Positions 1 to 6,025 of a stretch of 6,103 nucleotides of DNA are shown piece after piece (within the stretch, counting starts at the first letter, position 1; each line of letters begins with the position of its first letter). The notes below the pieces were generated by a model, which saw nothing but the letters and a program-made list of their open reading frames with translations, made no database searches and was not told where the DNA came from. The translations under genes and the position numbers were made by a program. This stretch comes from Syntrophorhabdus sp. PtaB.Bin184 (GTDB lineage: Bacteria; Desulfobacterota; Syntrophorhabdia; Syntrophorhabdales; Syntrophorhabdaceae): NCBI GenBank assembly GCA_002067555.1, contig MVQQ01000225.1:1-6103 (forward strand). Direction: 5' to 3'.

Positions 1-1
1 C

Positions 2-1408
2 GCCCTCAAGGACGAGGAATGGATAGCCTTCTCCGCCATCCTGAGCCTGGGGAGGACGAAGAGCCCGAAGGCCGTCCCCCGGATCCTCGAGTTCTTCAGG
101 GAAAGCGGCGAAGAGCTTTCGGGTGTTGCCTGCGAGGTCCTCGTGGAATACGGTGACCATGCCGTGCTCGACGAGCTCTTCGATGTACTCAGGGGATGGA
201 ACAGGGAGAAGAGAAGCACCTACCTCAAGATCATCCTCGAGAAGGGTAACGAGGAGACGTTTGAGAGGCTCAAGGAGAAAATAGGGGACGAGCTCTACGA
301 ACACCTTCTCGGAAGCGCCGTCGAGAACGGGCACCGCTCCGTCGAGATCGTTCGGATGCTTACCCATTTCAGGGTCCCCGAAACCTGCCGGGCCATTCTT
401 GATATCCTGAAGGAGATGGATCCCGAGGACGAGAACTACGAGACGGTGCTGGAACTCTTTGCCTCGCTTGGCGAGGTATGGGCGGCCGACGCCGGCGCGT
501 ACATGGGGCGTGACGAAGTGAACCTCCTGTCCCTCGTGAGGGCGTGCAGGATGGCGGGTGTGAAGGTCGGGGAGGCAACCCTCCTCGCGCATTTCCTGAC
601 CGCATCCGTGGAGGTGAAGCGCGAGATCGTGATGAACATCCCGGCTGTTGTCGAGGGAAACGGTTGTTCCATCATCAAGGAGGCCCTGAAGGACACCGAC
701 GGCCACATCAGGGGTTTTGCCGTCGATGCCGCGGGCAGTCTCGGGCTCACGAACCTCAAGGATGATATTGTCCGCATCCTCGGGGAGGATTTTCACGACG
801 TAAGGGTCAAGGCATTACGGGCCCTCATTCGCCTCGATCCCGTCCTGGCCCTGGAGATGATCGGGGATTTCGTCGACAGGGGATCGGCGGACGACAAGAA
901 GGTGTATCTTGCCGCGACCGGTCTCATCGACGGGAAGAAGAACCTGCCCTTCGTCACCAGGCTTTTGAATGACAGGGACGAAGGCGTGCGCAGGGGCACG
1001 ATCGGGGTTCTCGGGAATTTCGTCGATGATGAGGATTATATGGGCCTCCTTCAGAGTGAGCTCGCGGGCGATGAGATACCCCATGAGGTACTCAAGGTCG
1101 TCAAGGACAAGAGACTGACCCGTTTCAAGGAGAGGCTTGTCGCGATTTTCACCGAGGAGAGCAGGGGCATGTGGACGAGGTACTACGCACTGTCCGCGCT
1201 CGGGGCCTTCGAAGACCCGACCCTTTTCGATATCTTCGCAAAGGGTCTCGGGGACGACAGCGGTCTCATCACGATAGGATGCATCCGGGCGTTGTCCGAC
1301 CTCAACGACGAACGTGCCGTGGATTACATACGGCCATATCTCACGAGCAGCAACGACGATATCAGGTCCGCGGCGGAGACGGTTATCAGCAAAACGCAGA
1401 ACGCATAG
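2..1408 (+). CDS. HEAT-repeat protein, first visible gene of the che operon (5' end outside window)
   Basis: The frame is open from the left edge to the TAG at 1406-1408, giving 468 visible residues, so the true start lies upstream. A GTG at 143 is a possible internal start, but the codons before it (reading ALKDEEWIAFSAILSLG...) continue the same helical pattern, so I treat the gene as truncated by the window. The protein is a chain of paired amphipathic helices of about 30-35 residues typical of HEAT/PBS-lyase-like repeats. Clear units include DTDGHIRGFAVDAAGSLG (about 695-750), DFHDVRVKALRALIRLDP (about 791-844), DRDEGVRRGTIGVLGNF (about 971-1021) and SNDDIRSAAETVIS near the C-terminus. 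No signal peptide, membrane segment or enzyme motif is visible. HEAT solenoids usually act as protein-binding scaffolds. Its place 9 nt ahead of cheR suggests a partner or adaptor of the chemosensory proteins, which is inference. A HEAT protein (Cpc7) is associated with the Myxococcus xanthus Che7 system, as far as I recall. Confidence 0.85.
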   Translation, partial: ALKDEEWIAFSAILSLGRTKSPKAVPRILEFFRESGEELSGVACEVLVEYGDHAVLDELFDVLRGWNREKRSTYLKIILEKGNEETFERLKEKIGDELYEHLLGSAVENGHRSVEIVRMLTHFRVPETCRAILDILKEMDPEDENYETVLELFASLGEVWAADAGAYMGRDEVNLLSLVRACRMAGVKVGEATLLAHFLTASVEVKREIVMNIPAVVEGNGCSIIKEALKDTDGHIRGFAVDAAGSLGLTNLKDDIVRILGEDFHDVRVKALRALIRLDPVLALEMIGDFVDRGSADDKKVYLAATGLIDGKKNLPFVTRLLNDRDEGVRRGTIGVLGNFVDDEDYMGLLQSELAGDEIPHEVLKVVKDKRLTRFKERLVAIFTEESRGMWTRYYALSALGAFEDPTLFDIFAKGLGDDSGLITIGCIRALSDLNDERAVDYIRPYLTSSNDDIRSAAETVISKTQNA

Positions 1409-1411
1409 GAA
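1407..1411 (+). promoter_or_regulatory. Ribosome binding site of cheR overlapping the preceding stop
   Basis: AGGAA begins inside the TAG stop codon of the HEAT gene and lies 6 nt before the ATG at 1418. Ribosomes ending the HEAT gene would be placed on the cheR start, which suggests translational coupling. Confidence 0.6.
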
Positions 1412-1417
1412 CCGGCC

Positions 1418-2242
1418 ATGACCAGAGAAGAATTTACCGTCCTGAGAGACTTCATCTACGAGAAAACGGGTATTTACTTCGCCGAGACGAAGACCTATCT
1501 CCTCGAGAGCAGGTTGACGAACAGGTTGAGCGAACTGGGTCTCGGTTCCTTCGAAGACTATTACTATCATTTGAAATACGGCGCCGACAAGGCGAGGAAT
1601 GAGCTCGCCAGGCTCTACGACGTGGTTACGACGAACGAAACGAGTTTCTTCCGCAACCCGCCGCAGCTCGACGCCTTCAAGATCATCGTGCAGAAGGCAT
1701 ACATGAACGGTGCCGCCCAGAGCTCTCCCATCCGCATATGGAGCGCGGCCTGCTCGACGGGTGAGGAGGCGTACACGCTCGCCATCATGCTCATGGAGAT
1801 GGCGGAGATCCACCGGGTCAGCATTCCCTTCACCATCATCGCCACGGACATATCGAGCAAGGTCCTCGAATCGGCGAGGAAGGCGGTCTTCAGCCAGTAC
1901 AGTGTTCGCAACACCGACGAGGCGATCAAGAGAAAGTATTTTACAGAAGAGAACAATATGTATAAGCTGAAAGAAACGGTAAAAAAGAACGTTAAGATCG
2001 ACTTCATGAACCTCATGGATGACGATGCATACAGGTTGTACCGGCAGATGGACTTCATCTTCTGCCGGAACGTTCTTATCTATTTTGACGAGAAGATGAA
2101 GAAAAAGGTGGTGGACCATATGTACGAGTGCCTGAAGCCGAAGGGATTCCTGACGATCGGTCACGCGGAATCGCTCCATAACATCTCCCGTGCCTTCAAG
2201 CCGCTCGTGTTTCCCGGAACCATAGCGTATCAGAAAGGGTGA
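1418..2242 (+). CDS. cheR: Chemotaxis protein methyltransferase CheR
   Basis: A 274-residue protein of normal CheR length. CheR transfers methyl groups from S-adenosylmethionine to glutamate side chains of chemoreceptors in the cytoplasm, setting adaptation together with a CheB esterase. Residues 1-70 are the small helical N-terminal domain (FTVLRDFIYEKTGIYF). The catalytic domain shows TTNETSFFRNP (71-81), the SAM-binding glycine-containing segment AACSTGEEAYTLAI (110-123), IIATDIS with the acidic D144, FCRNVLIYFD (215-224) and the final GFLTIGHAESL strand region. All conserved motifs are intact. No TPR or other C-terminal extension is present, so this is a plain CheR. The start is fixed by AGGAA 6 nt upstream. 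The gene ends 3 nt before cheY. No receptor or CheB is in the window, so its substrate must be encoded elsewhere or upstream. Confidence 0.96.
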   Translation: MTREEFTVLRDFIYEKTGIYFAETKTYLLESRLTNRLSELGLGSFEDYYYHLKYGADKARNELARLYDVVTTNETSFFRNPPQLDAFKIIVQKAYMNGAAQSSPIRIWSAACSTGEEAYTLAIMLMEMAEIHRVSIPFTIIATDISSKVLESARKAVFSQYSVRNTDEAIKRKYFTEENNMYKLKETVKKNVKIDFMNLMDDDAYRLYRQMDFIFCRNVLIYFDEKMKKKVVDHMYECLKPKGFLTIGHAESLHNISRAFKPLVFPGTIAYQKG

Positions 2243-2245
2243 AAT

Positions 2246-2629
2246 ATGAAGACGATACTCATCGTGGATGACTCGGCGACGATCAGGAAGCTCCTGGCGT
2301 ATATCCTGAAACGGAAGAACTATATCATCGCCGAGGCCGAGGACGGAATGGATGCCATGGAAAAGCTGAGCCACGTCCAGGTCGATCTCGTTATCGTGGA
2401 CCTCAACATGCCCAACATGGATGGCATCGAATTCGTGAAGAACCTCCGGGACAACTATTATTACATGGATACGCCTGTCATCATGCTCACTACGACGAAG
2501 GATGACAAGCTCAAAAAAGACGCTCTTGACGCCGGTGTCAACATGTTCCTCAACAAGCCGGTGCAACCAAATTTTCTCCTGTACAAGGTGGAAAGCCTTG
2601 TCCAGGGCGAGGAGGAATACAATGGATGA
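2246..2629 (+). CDS. cheY: Single-domain response regulator, CheY-like
   Basis: A 127-residue receiver domain with no output domain. The phosphorylation site and its surroundings are complete: acidic pair D8/D9 (ILIVDDS), phospho-acceptor D52 (VIVDLNMPNMDG), switch T82 (PVIMLTT), aromatic F101 where CheY has Y106, and K104-P105 (FLNKP). It should accept phosphate from CheA and pass the signal by protein contact, either to a flagellar motor or to another target. The sequence alone does not decide between swimming control and an alternative output. AAAGGG (2234-2239) sits 6 nt before the ATG, inside the end of cheR, and the gene gap is only 3 nt. The 3' end overlaps the cheA start by 8 nt. The gene lies directly before cheA, so CheA is its expected kinase. 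Confidence 0.95.
   Translation: MKTILIVDDSATIRKLLAYILKRKNYIIAEAEDGMDAMEKLSHVQVDLVIVDLNMPNMDGIEFVKNLRDNYYYMDTPVIMLTTTKDDKLKKDALDAGVNMFLNKPVQPNFLLYKVESLVQGEEEYNG
2610..2615 (+). promoter_or_regulatory. Ribosome binding site deciding the cheA start
   Basis: AGGAGG, 6 nt before the ATG at 2622. This near-perfect site lies inside the 3' end of cheY and selects 2622 as the cheA start over the in-frame ATG at 2502. Starting at 2502 would only add 40 out-of-frame cheY codons with no CheA homology. Confidence 0.8.
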
Positions 2630-4466
2630 TCAAGCTCTCCAGAGGGATGAGATGCAGGAAATCATCGATGAGTTCATAGCCGAGTCGAGTGAACTCATGG
2701 ACAATGTTATCCAGGACATTGTCGTCATCGAGCAGAGTCAGGACGAGGAGGTTGTGAACAGCATATTCCGGGCCGTCCACACCATAAAAGGGACCTCAAG
2801 CTTCCTCGGGTTCAACGCCCTGTCCCAGCTTGCCCACAAGGCCGAGGATGTTCTCGGGGTCATCCGCAAGGGCGAGATGGCCACGGACCAGGCCGTTGCC
2901 GACATCCTCCTCGAGTCCTTCGACCTCATGAAGCTGATGATAGAGGACATCAGGGATCAGGGAAGCGAGAACCAGGATGCGTCCGCTGTCATCGTGAAGC
3001 TCACGGACCTTCTCGATCCGGCGAAGAAGGGCGCGGAGCCTCAGCCCGAAGAGGCGAAGAAGATCGGCGAGATCCTCGTGGAAGAGAAGATCATCACGGA
3101 ATCCGAGCTTGAGGATGTCCTCAGGAAGCAGGAGACGGAAAAGGACAAGAAGGTCGGCGAGATTGCCGTCGAGGAGAAGTACATCACGGAGACCCAGCTC
3201 AACAAGGCGCTGGTGAAACAGAAGGCCCCCAAGACGGAGGAACAGTCGATCAGGATCGACGTCAAGAAGCTCGACGAGCTGATGAACCTCGTCGGTGAGC
3301 TCGTCCTCGGGAAGAACAGACTCATCCTCGTCAACAGCATGGCGAAGAAGGGCGAGGAAAGCGAGGCCGTTTTCGACAACCTTACGGACATAACGAATTA
3401 CATAGAGGTCATCACCAACGAGCTTCAGCTTTCCGTCATGAGGGCGAGGCTGGTGCCCGTCAGCAAGGTCTTCAACAAGATCCCCAGGATGGTGAGGGAC
3501 CTCTGCTCGGAGTTCAAGAAGGATATCGAGCTCAAGGTCGAAGGCGAGGAGACGGAGCTTGACCGTTCTCTCATAGAGGCGCTGACAGACCCTCTCATCC
3601 ATATCATTCGCAATTCCGTCGACCACGGCATCGAGCTACCCGAAGAGCGCACGGCGAAGGGAAAACGGGCCAAAGGGCTTCTGTCGATCAGGGCCTACAA
3701 CGAAGGCAACCACGTTATCATAGAGGTATACGACGACGGGAAGGGCATCAATATCCAGGCAGTGAAGGACAAGGTGAAAGAAAAGGGGCTCATGAACGAG
3801 GCGGAGCTGGCAAGCCTCTCCCCGAAGGAGGCGATGAACCTTATCTTCATACCGGGCCTCAGCACGGCACAGAAGATAAGCAAGGTCTCCGGCCGCGGCG
3901 TCGGAATGGATGTCGTCAGGACGAACATCGAGAAGATGAACGGACAGGCGCACATCGATTGCGAGGAAGGGAAGTGGACGAAGCTTACCATAAAGCTCCC
4001 GCTCACCCTTGCCATCATGAGGGCCCTTATCGTGAAGGTGGCGGAAGAGCTCTTCGCCATACCCCTCAATACCGTTACCGAGCTTGTCAAGCTCAAGGAA
4101 GGGCTCATCAAGACGGTGGACAAGAACGAGGTCCTCGTTCTGCGCAACACCGTCATCCCCATTGTGGACCTCAGCAAGGCCTTTCTCATGCAAGGCCAGG
4201 AGGACGGCAGCGGGTACGTGGTGATCTGCTCCATCGGCGAGAAGACGATCGGCATCAAGGTCAACTCCGTCATCGGCCAGGAAGAGGTGGTCATCAAGCC
4301 TCTCGGAGAGTTCCTCAAGGACATCAAGGGGATAAGCGGAGCGACCATACGGGGCGACGGCAAGGTGATCCTCATACTCGACATCCCCTCGGTCATCCTC
4401 AACTACACGATGCACAGAAGAGCCACCGCCCAGGCCCAGGCCCAGCAGACACAGATGAGGAACTGA
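2622..4466 (+). CDS. cheA: Chemotaxis histidine kinase CheA with tandem MshEN-like motifs replacing P2
   Basis: A 614-residue CheA. Order of domains: P1 phosphotransfer domain (about 10-130) with phospho-acceptor H53 in AVHTIKGTSSFLGF; a linker carrying two 24-residue repeats at K147-Q170 and K177-Q200; P3 dimerisation helices (about 209-280, IRIDVKKLDELMNLVGEL); P4 ATPase with N-box HIIRNSVDHGIE (N331), G1 box DDGKGI (371-376), F-box FIPGLSTA (409-416) and G2 box GRGVGMDVV (424-432); P5 CheW-like regulatory domain (about 465-600); and a short AQ-rich tail. All kinase boxes are intact, so it should be an active autokinase that works with CheW and receptors and phosphorylates the adjacent CheY. 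No recognisable P2 CheY/CheB-docking domain is present. The repeats in its place resemble c-di-GMP-binding MshEN motifs (see separate entry). The ATG overlaps the end of cheY (ATGGATGA), pointing to coupled translation. Confidence 0.96.
   Translation: MDDQALQRDEMQEIIDEFIAESSELMDNVIQDIVVIEQSQDEEVVNSIFRAVHTIKGTSSFLGFNALSQLAHKAEDVLGVIRKGEMATDQAVADILLESFDLMKLMIEDIRDQGSENQDASAVIVKLTDLLDPAKKGAEPQPEEAKKIGEILVEEKIITESELEDVLRKQETEKDKKVGEIAVEEKYITETQLNKALVKQKAPKTEEQSIRIDVKKLDELMNLVGELVLGKNRLILVNSMAKKGEESEAVFDNLTDITNYIEVITNELQLSVMRARLVPVSKVFNKIPRMVRDLCSEFKKDIELKVEGEETELDRSLIEALTDPLIHIIRNSVDHGIELPEERTAKGKRAKGLLSIRAYNEGNHVIIEVYDDGKGINIQAVKDKVKEKGLMNEAELASLSPKEAMNLIFIPGLSTAQKISKVSGRGVGMDVVRTNIEKMNGQAHIDCEEGKWTKLTIKLPLTLAIMRALIVKVAEELFAIPLNTVTELVKLKEGLIKTVDKNEVLVLRNTVIPIVDLSKAFLMQGQEDGSGYVVICSIGEKTIGIKVNSVIGQEEVVIKPLGEFLKDIKGISGATIRGDGKVILILDIPSVILNYTMHRRATAQAQAQQTQMRN
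3060..3221 (+). repeat. Tandem MshEN-like 24-residue motifs encoded within cheA
   Basis: CheA residues 147-170 and 177-200 are two direct repeats separated by 6 residues (ETEKDK). By my count 15 of 24 residues and 50 of 72 bases are identical. Each copy reads K-[IV]-G-E-I-[LA]-V-E-E-K at its start, then [IY]-I-T-E, with L at position 17, L at 21 and Q at 24. The known MshEN c-di-GMP motif (N-terminal domain of MshE/GspE-type ATPases) also has 24 residues. It has R-L-G at its start, hydrophobic pairs at 6-7 and 11-12, G at 10, L at 17 and 21, and Q at 24, and it occurs twice with a spacer of about 5. Here R is replaced by K at position 1 and G by K at position 10 in both copies; in copy 2, A at position 6 and Y at position 11 replace the usual L/V/I. 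The fold match is good, but ligand binding is uncertain. Confidence 0.7.
4428..4445 (+). repeat. Three tandem GCCCAG hexamers in the cheA tail
   Basis: Three exact copies of GCCCAG encode the AQAQAQ stretch at the C-terminus of CheA, beyond the P5 domain. It is a simple in-frame hexamer repeat that could vary in length by slippage without breaking the frame. Confidence 0.7.
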
Positions 4467-4471
4467 AAAGA

Positions 4472-4516
4472 CGGCGTAAACGGCTTAAACAGCTTGAGCC
4501 GCTTGAGCCGCTTAAG
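4472..4516 (+). repeat. Five-copy 9-bp tandem repeat array (left arm)
   Basis: In strict 9-bp register: CGGCGTAAA, CGGCTTAAA, CAGCTTGAG, CCGCTTGAG, CCGCTTAAG. The consensus is CNGCTTRAR with one departure, in the first copy. A further GGGCTTAAA (4516-4524) follows shifted by one base. It starts 5 nt after the cheA stop codon and is non-coding. Confidence 0.75.
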
Positions 4517-4521
4517 GGCTT

Positions 4522-4561
4522 AAAAAGTGACCCCTGATGCCCGACAGGGCTATCAGGGGTC
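4522..4561 (-). terminator. Rho-independent terminator for the EAL-HDOD gene, possibly bidirectional
   Basis: The perfect 10-bp stem is GACCCCTGAT (4529-4538) with ATCAGGGGTC (4552-4561). It is extended by GCCC/GGGC (4539-4542, 4547-4550) after a one-base bulge at 4551, and closed by a GACA loop. On the - strand the hairpin is followed after 2 nt by five Ts (complement of A4522-4526), giving a good terminator about 40 nt past the stop of the - strand gene. On the + strand the bases after the stem (TATAACGTTT) are a poor U-tract, so termination of the che transcript here is plausible but less certain. Confidence 0.8.
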
Positions 4562-4568
4562 TATAACG

Positions 4569-4595
4569 TTTAAACGGTTCAAGCGGTTCAAGCCG
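4569..4595 (-). repeat. Three-copy 9-bp tandem repeat array (right arm, inverted)
   Basis: On the + strand it reads TTTAAACGG, TTCAAGCGG, TTCAAGCCG in 9-bp register. Its complement fits the same CNGCTTRAR unit as the left array, with one mismatch in the copy nearest the hairpin. The two arrays therefore face each other across the terminator. Confidence 0.7.
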
Positions 4596-4601
4596 TCTAT
4601 C

Positions 4602-5879
4602 TTACATTCCGCTCATCGATTCGTATTCGATTATCGCGTTGTTTTCGATGATGTAGAGGTCCGTGGAGGTCATGTTGACGTCTCTGAGGTGGGTTTCCAT
4701 CTCGTCGTACTTCTCCTGCTCCAGGGTCTCTATCACCGAGACGAGTTTGCCGAGGACGCCGTCATGGTTGAGAAGGGCCGCGTTTATCTCCTCGGAAAGG
4801 TTGAAGTCGGTGAGTATCTTCTCCAGCGGCGCCTGGAAGAGGGCGTCTACGAGGGACAGGACGCCGGTGATGAATGCCATGTCGGCGGCGGAGGTGTCGC
4901 TGGTTATCCGGGAGGCGAGCAGTTCCATGATCCTGCCCCGGATCACGGCCCTCTCGAACAGGGGAACCGACCGCGTGTCGTGTCCTTCTCCGGCGAAGAG
5001 AAGCAGGGTTACCCATTTTTGAAGTTTGCGGTATCCCAGGAGGGCTATCGCCTGGCCGATGGAGTTTATCCTGTTGGCCGTGTAGAAGGCCGCCGAGTTC
5101 ATGAACTGAAGGAGCTTGATGTGAAGCTCGGGGTTCTTCCTGAAGAGACCCTCGATGACGAAGAACTCCTCTTCCCTGGCGAGGATCCTTGAAAGGTCGA
5201 GGAGCACCATTTGTGTCGGAGAAATGGACCTCGCCGATATTATCAATGGTTTTTCGAAGAAGTAACCCTGGAAGTAATCGAAGCCGAGGTCACGGCATAG
5301 CTCGAACTCCTCCTGAGTCTCCACCTTCTCGGCAAGGAGCTTGAGGTTGTGCTTCTTCAGCTTCGCCACGAGTTGGGGGAGTTTCTCCATGTCCGTGCCC
5401 ATAAGGTCCACCTTCACGTAAGAGGCGATGCGGAACATGTCTTCGGGGGCGCCGTCATAGGAGACGAGGTCGTCGAGGGCGAACTGGTAGCCGTTCCTTC
5501 TCGCCTGAGCGCAAAGGGCGAGGACCCTTTCGTCCACCTTCACCGTCTCCAGAAGCTCGAGGACGGTCATCCTGCTCGGGAGAAGCTCGACGATGCCGCT
5601 GTCGAGGACCCGGTCATCGACATTGATGAATCCCACCTTGTCTCCGATGAGCCGGGAGATGCCGATGTTGTTGAGCGTGTTCACCATGACGCTGGCCGTC
5701 GCGTGGACGTTGTCGGTAACGCCGGCCGCGTTGGTCCTCCCGCTCCGAAAGAGGAGCTCGTAGCCGAATATCTTCCTGGCCCTGTTCAGGATCGGCTGCC
5801 GGCCGATATGGACCTCAACGCCCTGGCCTGGCTCATCCTGCGGTTTCGTGGCACCGCTTTCGGTTGGGTTCCTTTTCAT
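4602..5879 (-). CDS. EAL-HDOD signalling protein (YuxH/COG3434 type)
   Basis: A 425-residue cytoplasmic protein from the ATG at 5879-5877 to the TAA at 4604-4602. Residues about 22-220 form an EAL domain (c-di-GMP phosphodiesterase family): YELLFR (40-45), FINVDD (84-89), LELLE (107-111), FALDD (133-137), VKVD (155-158), AEKVET (183-188) and DYFQGYFFEKP (201-211). The positions that normally hold metal and substrate (E41, N86, E108, D136/D137, K156, E184, Q204) are kept, but the loop after DD (LVSYDGAP) differs from the usual DFGTGYSS. Residues about 222-410 form an HDOD domain, a catalysis-free relative of HD domains (FRKNPELHIKLLQFMNSAAFY, INSIGQAIALLGYRKLQKWV). Relatives include both active and inactive enzymes, so activity is undecided. 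A longer frame starting at 6014 is rejected because it runs through the divergent promoter region and adds no domain. GTG at 5888 is an alternative start, with AAAGG 4 nt before it. Confidence 0.92.
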   Translation of the reverse strand: MKRNPTESGATKPQDEPGQGVEVHIGRQPILNRARKIFGYELLFRSGRTNAAGVTDNVHATASVMVNTLNNIGISRLIGDKVGFINVDDRVLDSGIVELLPSRMTVLELLETVKVDERVLALCAQARRNGYQFALDDLVSYDGAPEDMFRIASYVKVDLMGTDMEKLPQLVAKLKKHNLKLLAEKVETQEEFELCRDLGFDYFQGYFFEKPLIISARSISPTQMVLLDLSRILAREEEFFVIEGLFRKNPELHIKLLQFMNSAAFYTANRINSIGQAIALLGYRKLQKWVTLLLFAGEGHDTRSVPLFERAVIRGRIMELLASRITSDTSAADMAFITGVLSLVDALFQAPLEKILTDFNLSEEINAALLNHDGVLGKLVSVIETLEQEKYDEMETHLRDVNMTSTDLYIIENNAIIEYESMSGM

Positions 5880-5904
5880 CGCTCTCACGTTGCCTTTACA
5901 TATT

Positions 5905-5931
5905 TTATCGACTGGAATCCCGCTGACTAAA
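5905..5931 (-). promoter_or_regulatory. Sigma-28-like (FliA) promoter candidate for the EAL-HDOD gene
   Basis: On the - strand, TTTAGTCA (5931-5924), an 11-nt spacer, then GTCGATAA (5912-5905). The flagellar sigma-28 consensus is TAAAGTTT-N11-GCCGATAA. The -10 element matches at 7 of 8 positions with exact spacing, while the -35 matches only 4 of 8. Transcription would start near 5898, leaving a leader of about 19 nt before the ATG at 5879, which also argues against the longer start at 6014. Confidence 0.35.
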
Positions 5932-5961
5932 GGGGTTGGCGACGGGCAAAGGAAAAAATGT

Positions 5962-5984
5962 ACAGGAGGGTTGACTGTGCCTGT
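5962..5984. repeat. Short inverted repeat ACAGG-N13-CCTGT, possible operator
   Basis: Exact 5-bp arms at 5962-5966 and 5980-5984 in the divergent intergenic region, about 50-70 bp upstream of the predicted sigma-54 start point. An activator or repressor site is possible, but arms this short can occur by chance. Confidence 0.2.
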
Positions 5985-6006
5985 TGGTTGTAGTATCCAT
6001 AAGATT

Positions 6007-6022
6007 GGGCACACAATTTGCT
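6007..6022 (+). promoter_or_regulatory. Sigma-54 (RpoN) promoter for the gene starting at 6078
   Basis: GGGCACA-CAAT-TTGCT. The invariant GG (6008-6009) and GC (6020-6021) are exactly 10 nt apart. The -24 core GGCAC and the -12 core TTGCT match the sigma-54 consensus (TGGCACG-N4-TTGCW) at all but the first and seventh positions of the -24 element. Transcription is expected near 6033, giving a leader of about 45 nt before the ATG at 6078. Such promoters need an AAA+ enhancer-binding activator and often serve motility, pilus or nitrogen genes. Confidence 0.7.
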
Positions 6023-6025
6023 AAT

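Larger units (their letters stand above)
4470..4597. repeat. Imperfect long inverted repeat in the convergent cheA / EAL-HDOD intergenic region
   Basis: GACGGC at 4470-4475 is the exact complement of GCCGTC at 4592-4597. The arms continue inward with about two thirds identity through 9-bp repeat arrays (4472-4516 and 4569-4595). A perfect 10-bp hairpin sits at the centre. The whole 128 bp, filling nearly all the space between the two convergent stop codons, can fold as one extended stem in either transcript. Confidence 0.65.

Noticed and set aside
815..2566. 583-codon open frame on the - strand across the HEAT, cheR and cheY genes
   Set aside because: It lies antisense to three clear genes, its translation is rich in H, R, V and D with no recognisable domain, and it is explained by the codon bias of the GC-rich + strand.
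2502..2621. Upstream in-frame ATG for cheA at 2502
   Set aside because: It would place 40 unrelated codons, read out of frame through cheY, before P1. AGGAGG directly before 2622 supports the shorter start.
2796..3626. 276-codon open frame on the - strand inside cheA
   Set aside because: Antisense shadow; its leucine/aspartate-rich pattern mirrors the CheA codons of the + strand.
3636..4415. 259-codon open frame on the - strand inside cheA
   Set aside because: Antisense shadow of the CheA P4-P5 region, with no domain and no ribosome binding site.
4470..4597. CRISPR-like array
   Set aside because: The units are 9 bp, directly adjacent without spacers, and inverted on the two sides; this is a tandem and inverted repeat, not a CRISPR.
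5880..5897. GG-N10-GC pair on the - strand just before the EAL-HDOD start
   Set aside because: It lacks the TTGC core and would start transcription inside the coding region.
5349..5930. 193-codon + strand open frame across the EAL domain
   Set aside because: Antisense shadow of the well-supported EAL-HDOD gene, with no domain.
5971..5999. Possible sigma-70 promoter TTGACT-N17-TATCCA on the + strand
   Set aside because: The -35 is good, but the -10 matches only three of six positions and lacks the final T. The sigma-54 element downstream is a much better fit.
5880..6014. N-terminal extension of the EAL-HDOD gene starting at 6014
   Set aside because: The extra 45 residues have no domain or convincing signal peptide and overlap the divergent promoter region. 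The EAL domain begins soon after the ATG at 5879.
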